From contig NZ_CANMED010000001.1 of the NCBI RefSeq assembly GCF_947496855.1, positions 930,001-994,000 on the forward strand: DNA of 64,000 nucleotides, written 5' to 3'. The position numbers and the translations under genes are program-made. This document shows positions 63,763 to 64,000 of this stretch, one piece after another. This stretch comes from an uncultured Aquimarina sp. GTDB taxonomy: Bacteria; Bacteroidota; Bacteroidia; Flavobacteriales; Flavobacteriaceae. Positions within the stretch are counted from its first letter, which is position 1. Each line of letters starts with the position of its first letter. The notes under the pieces were generated by a model. It made no database searches. It saw only the letters and a program-made list of their open reading frames with translations, and was not told the origin of the DNA.

Positions 63763-64000
63763 TTACTTCTTACTTAATCTCTTTCGAATTTTAGAAAGCC
63801 CCACAGGTGTTAACCCCAAATAAGATGCAATAAGATATTGTGGAACACGCTGAAAAAGTGATGGTCTCTTTTCTAATAACTGTAAATAGCGCTCTTGGTT
63901 CGATAAGTTTTTGATTCGATTGATACGCTGGAAATTATTTATAAAAGCTTTTTGCATAGACAATCGCCCAAAACGTTCTAAAGCATGAGAATGATCAAAA
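63763..64000 (-). CDS. Crp/Fnr-family regulator, 3' part
   Basis: The frame is open to the right edge, so the 5' part of the gene is outside the window. The visible 78 residues contain a helical stretch followed by the winged helix-turn-helix typical of Crp/Fnr proteins in Bacteroidota ([29 protein letters not shown]). It ends just upstream of the acyl-CoA operon and may regulate it, though that is only positional. Confidence 0.8.
   Translation of the reverse strand, partial: FDHSHALERFGRLSMQKAFINNFQRINRIKNLSNQERYLQLLEKRPSLFQRVPQYLIASYLGLTPVGLSKIRKRLSKK

Overview
The window reads as chromosomal DNA from a marine-type member of the Flavobacteriaceae (Bacteroidota), possibly close to Aquimarina; the genus is inference. 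The evidence is low GC, a CHU_C/PorP-SprF/OmpA surface operon and a type IX secretion sorting-domain protein, DUF2911, DUF3667 and prohibitin-type families, flavobacterial promoters (TTTG-N19-21-TAnnTTTG), and short palindromic intergenic repeats of the kind seen in this family. I find no rRNA, tRNA, CRISPR array, transposase or phage gene.

Layout. Positions 1-5.6 kb (minus strand) carry the start of pdxH, rnz, a thioredoxin-like protein, a small STAS-like protein, pyrB, pyrR and rpsA with a well-matched promoter. Positions 5.6-11.4 kb hold a three-gene surface operon (secreted CHU_C protein, PorP/SprF, OmpA with PD40 repeats). Positions 11.5-21.0 kb hold a complete histidine biosynthesis operon in the order hisG-D-[DUF3667]-C-B-H-[four-helix bundle]-A-[DinB]-F-IE. 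It is preceded by an unannotated 18-codon leader peptide with four consecutive His codons, an intrinsic terminator, and a competing antiterminator pairing that I can draw from the sequence: a classical ribosome-stalling attenuator. Positions 21.1-36.5 kb are mixed housekeeping and envelope genes: a tandem OmpA protein, a TPR hybrid histidine kinase, a prohibitin, a VWA membrane protein, fabG, an aquaporin, and an SRPBCC-SDR-photolyase group.

Positions 36.7-43.6 kb hold a histidine degradation cluster, hutH-hutI-hutU-hutG, divergent from a LysR regulator across a short intergenic region with a 21-bp inverted repeat. The window therefore contains both synthesis and breakdown of histidine. Positions 43.6-52.3 kb contain a decayed membrane-protein fragment, a PAS histidine kinase, a C39-like protease, a lipase-like hydrolase, and a DUF805 protein coupled to a large exported protein. 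That exported protein joins a HExxH domain to YD-like repeats. It is followed by a sorting-domain protein.

Positions 52.3-63.5 kb are one long minus-strand run of twelve acyl-CoA catabolism genes: two acyl-CoA dehydrogenases, three SDRs, an enoyl-CoA isomerase-like protein, two medium-chain reductases, a MaoC hydratase, a DUF1330 protein, a transglutaminase-like protein and a kinase-fold phosphotransferase. The adjacent phosphotransferase and ADGPDEVH-type acyl-CoA dehydrogenase correspond to the two halves of ACAD10/ACAD11 and to LvaA/LvaC of the levulinate pathway. This suggests a route for 4-hydroxyacyl-CoA that goes through a phosphorylated intermediate. A Crp/Fnr-type regulator runs off the right edge.

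Several intergenic regions hold inverted repeats (CTGAACTTATCGAAG-type, GGCAAGCC-type, AGGTTTT-type, and AGTATTAAGT-rich strings in the his operon), which may be dispersed genomic repeats.
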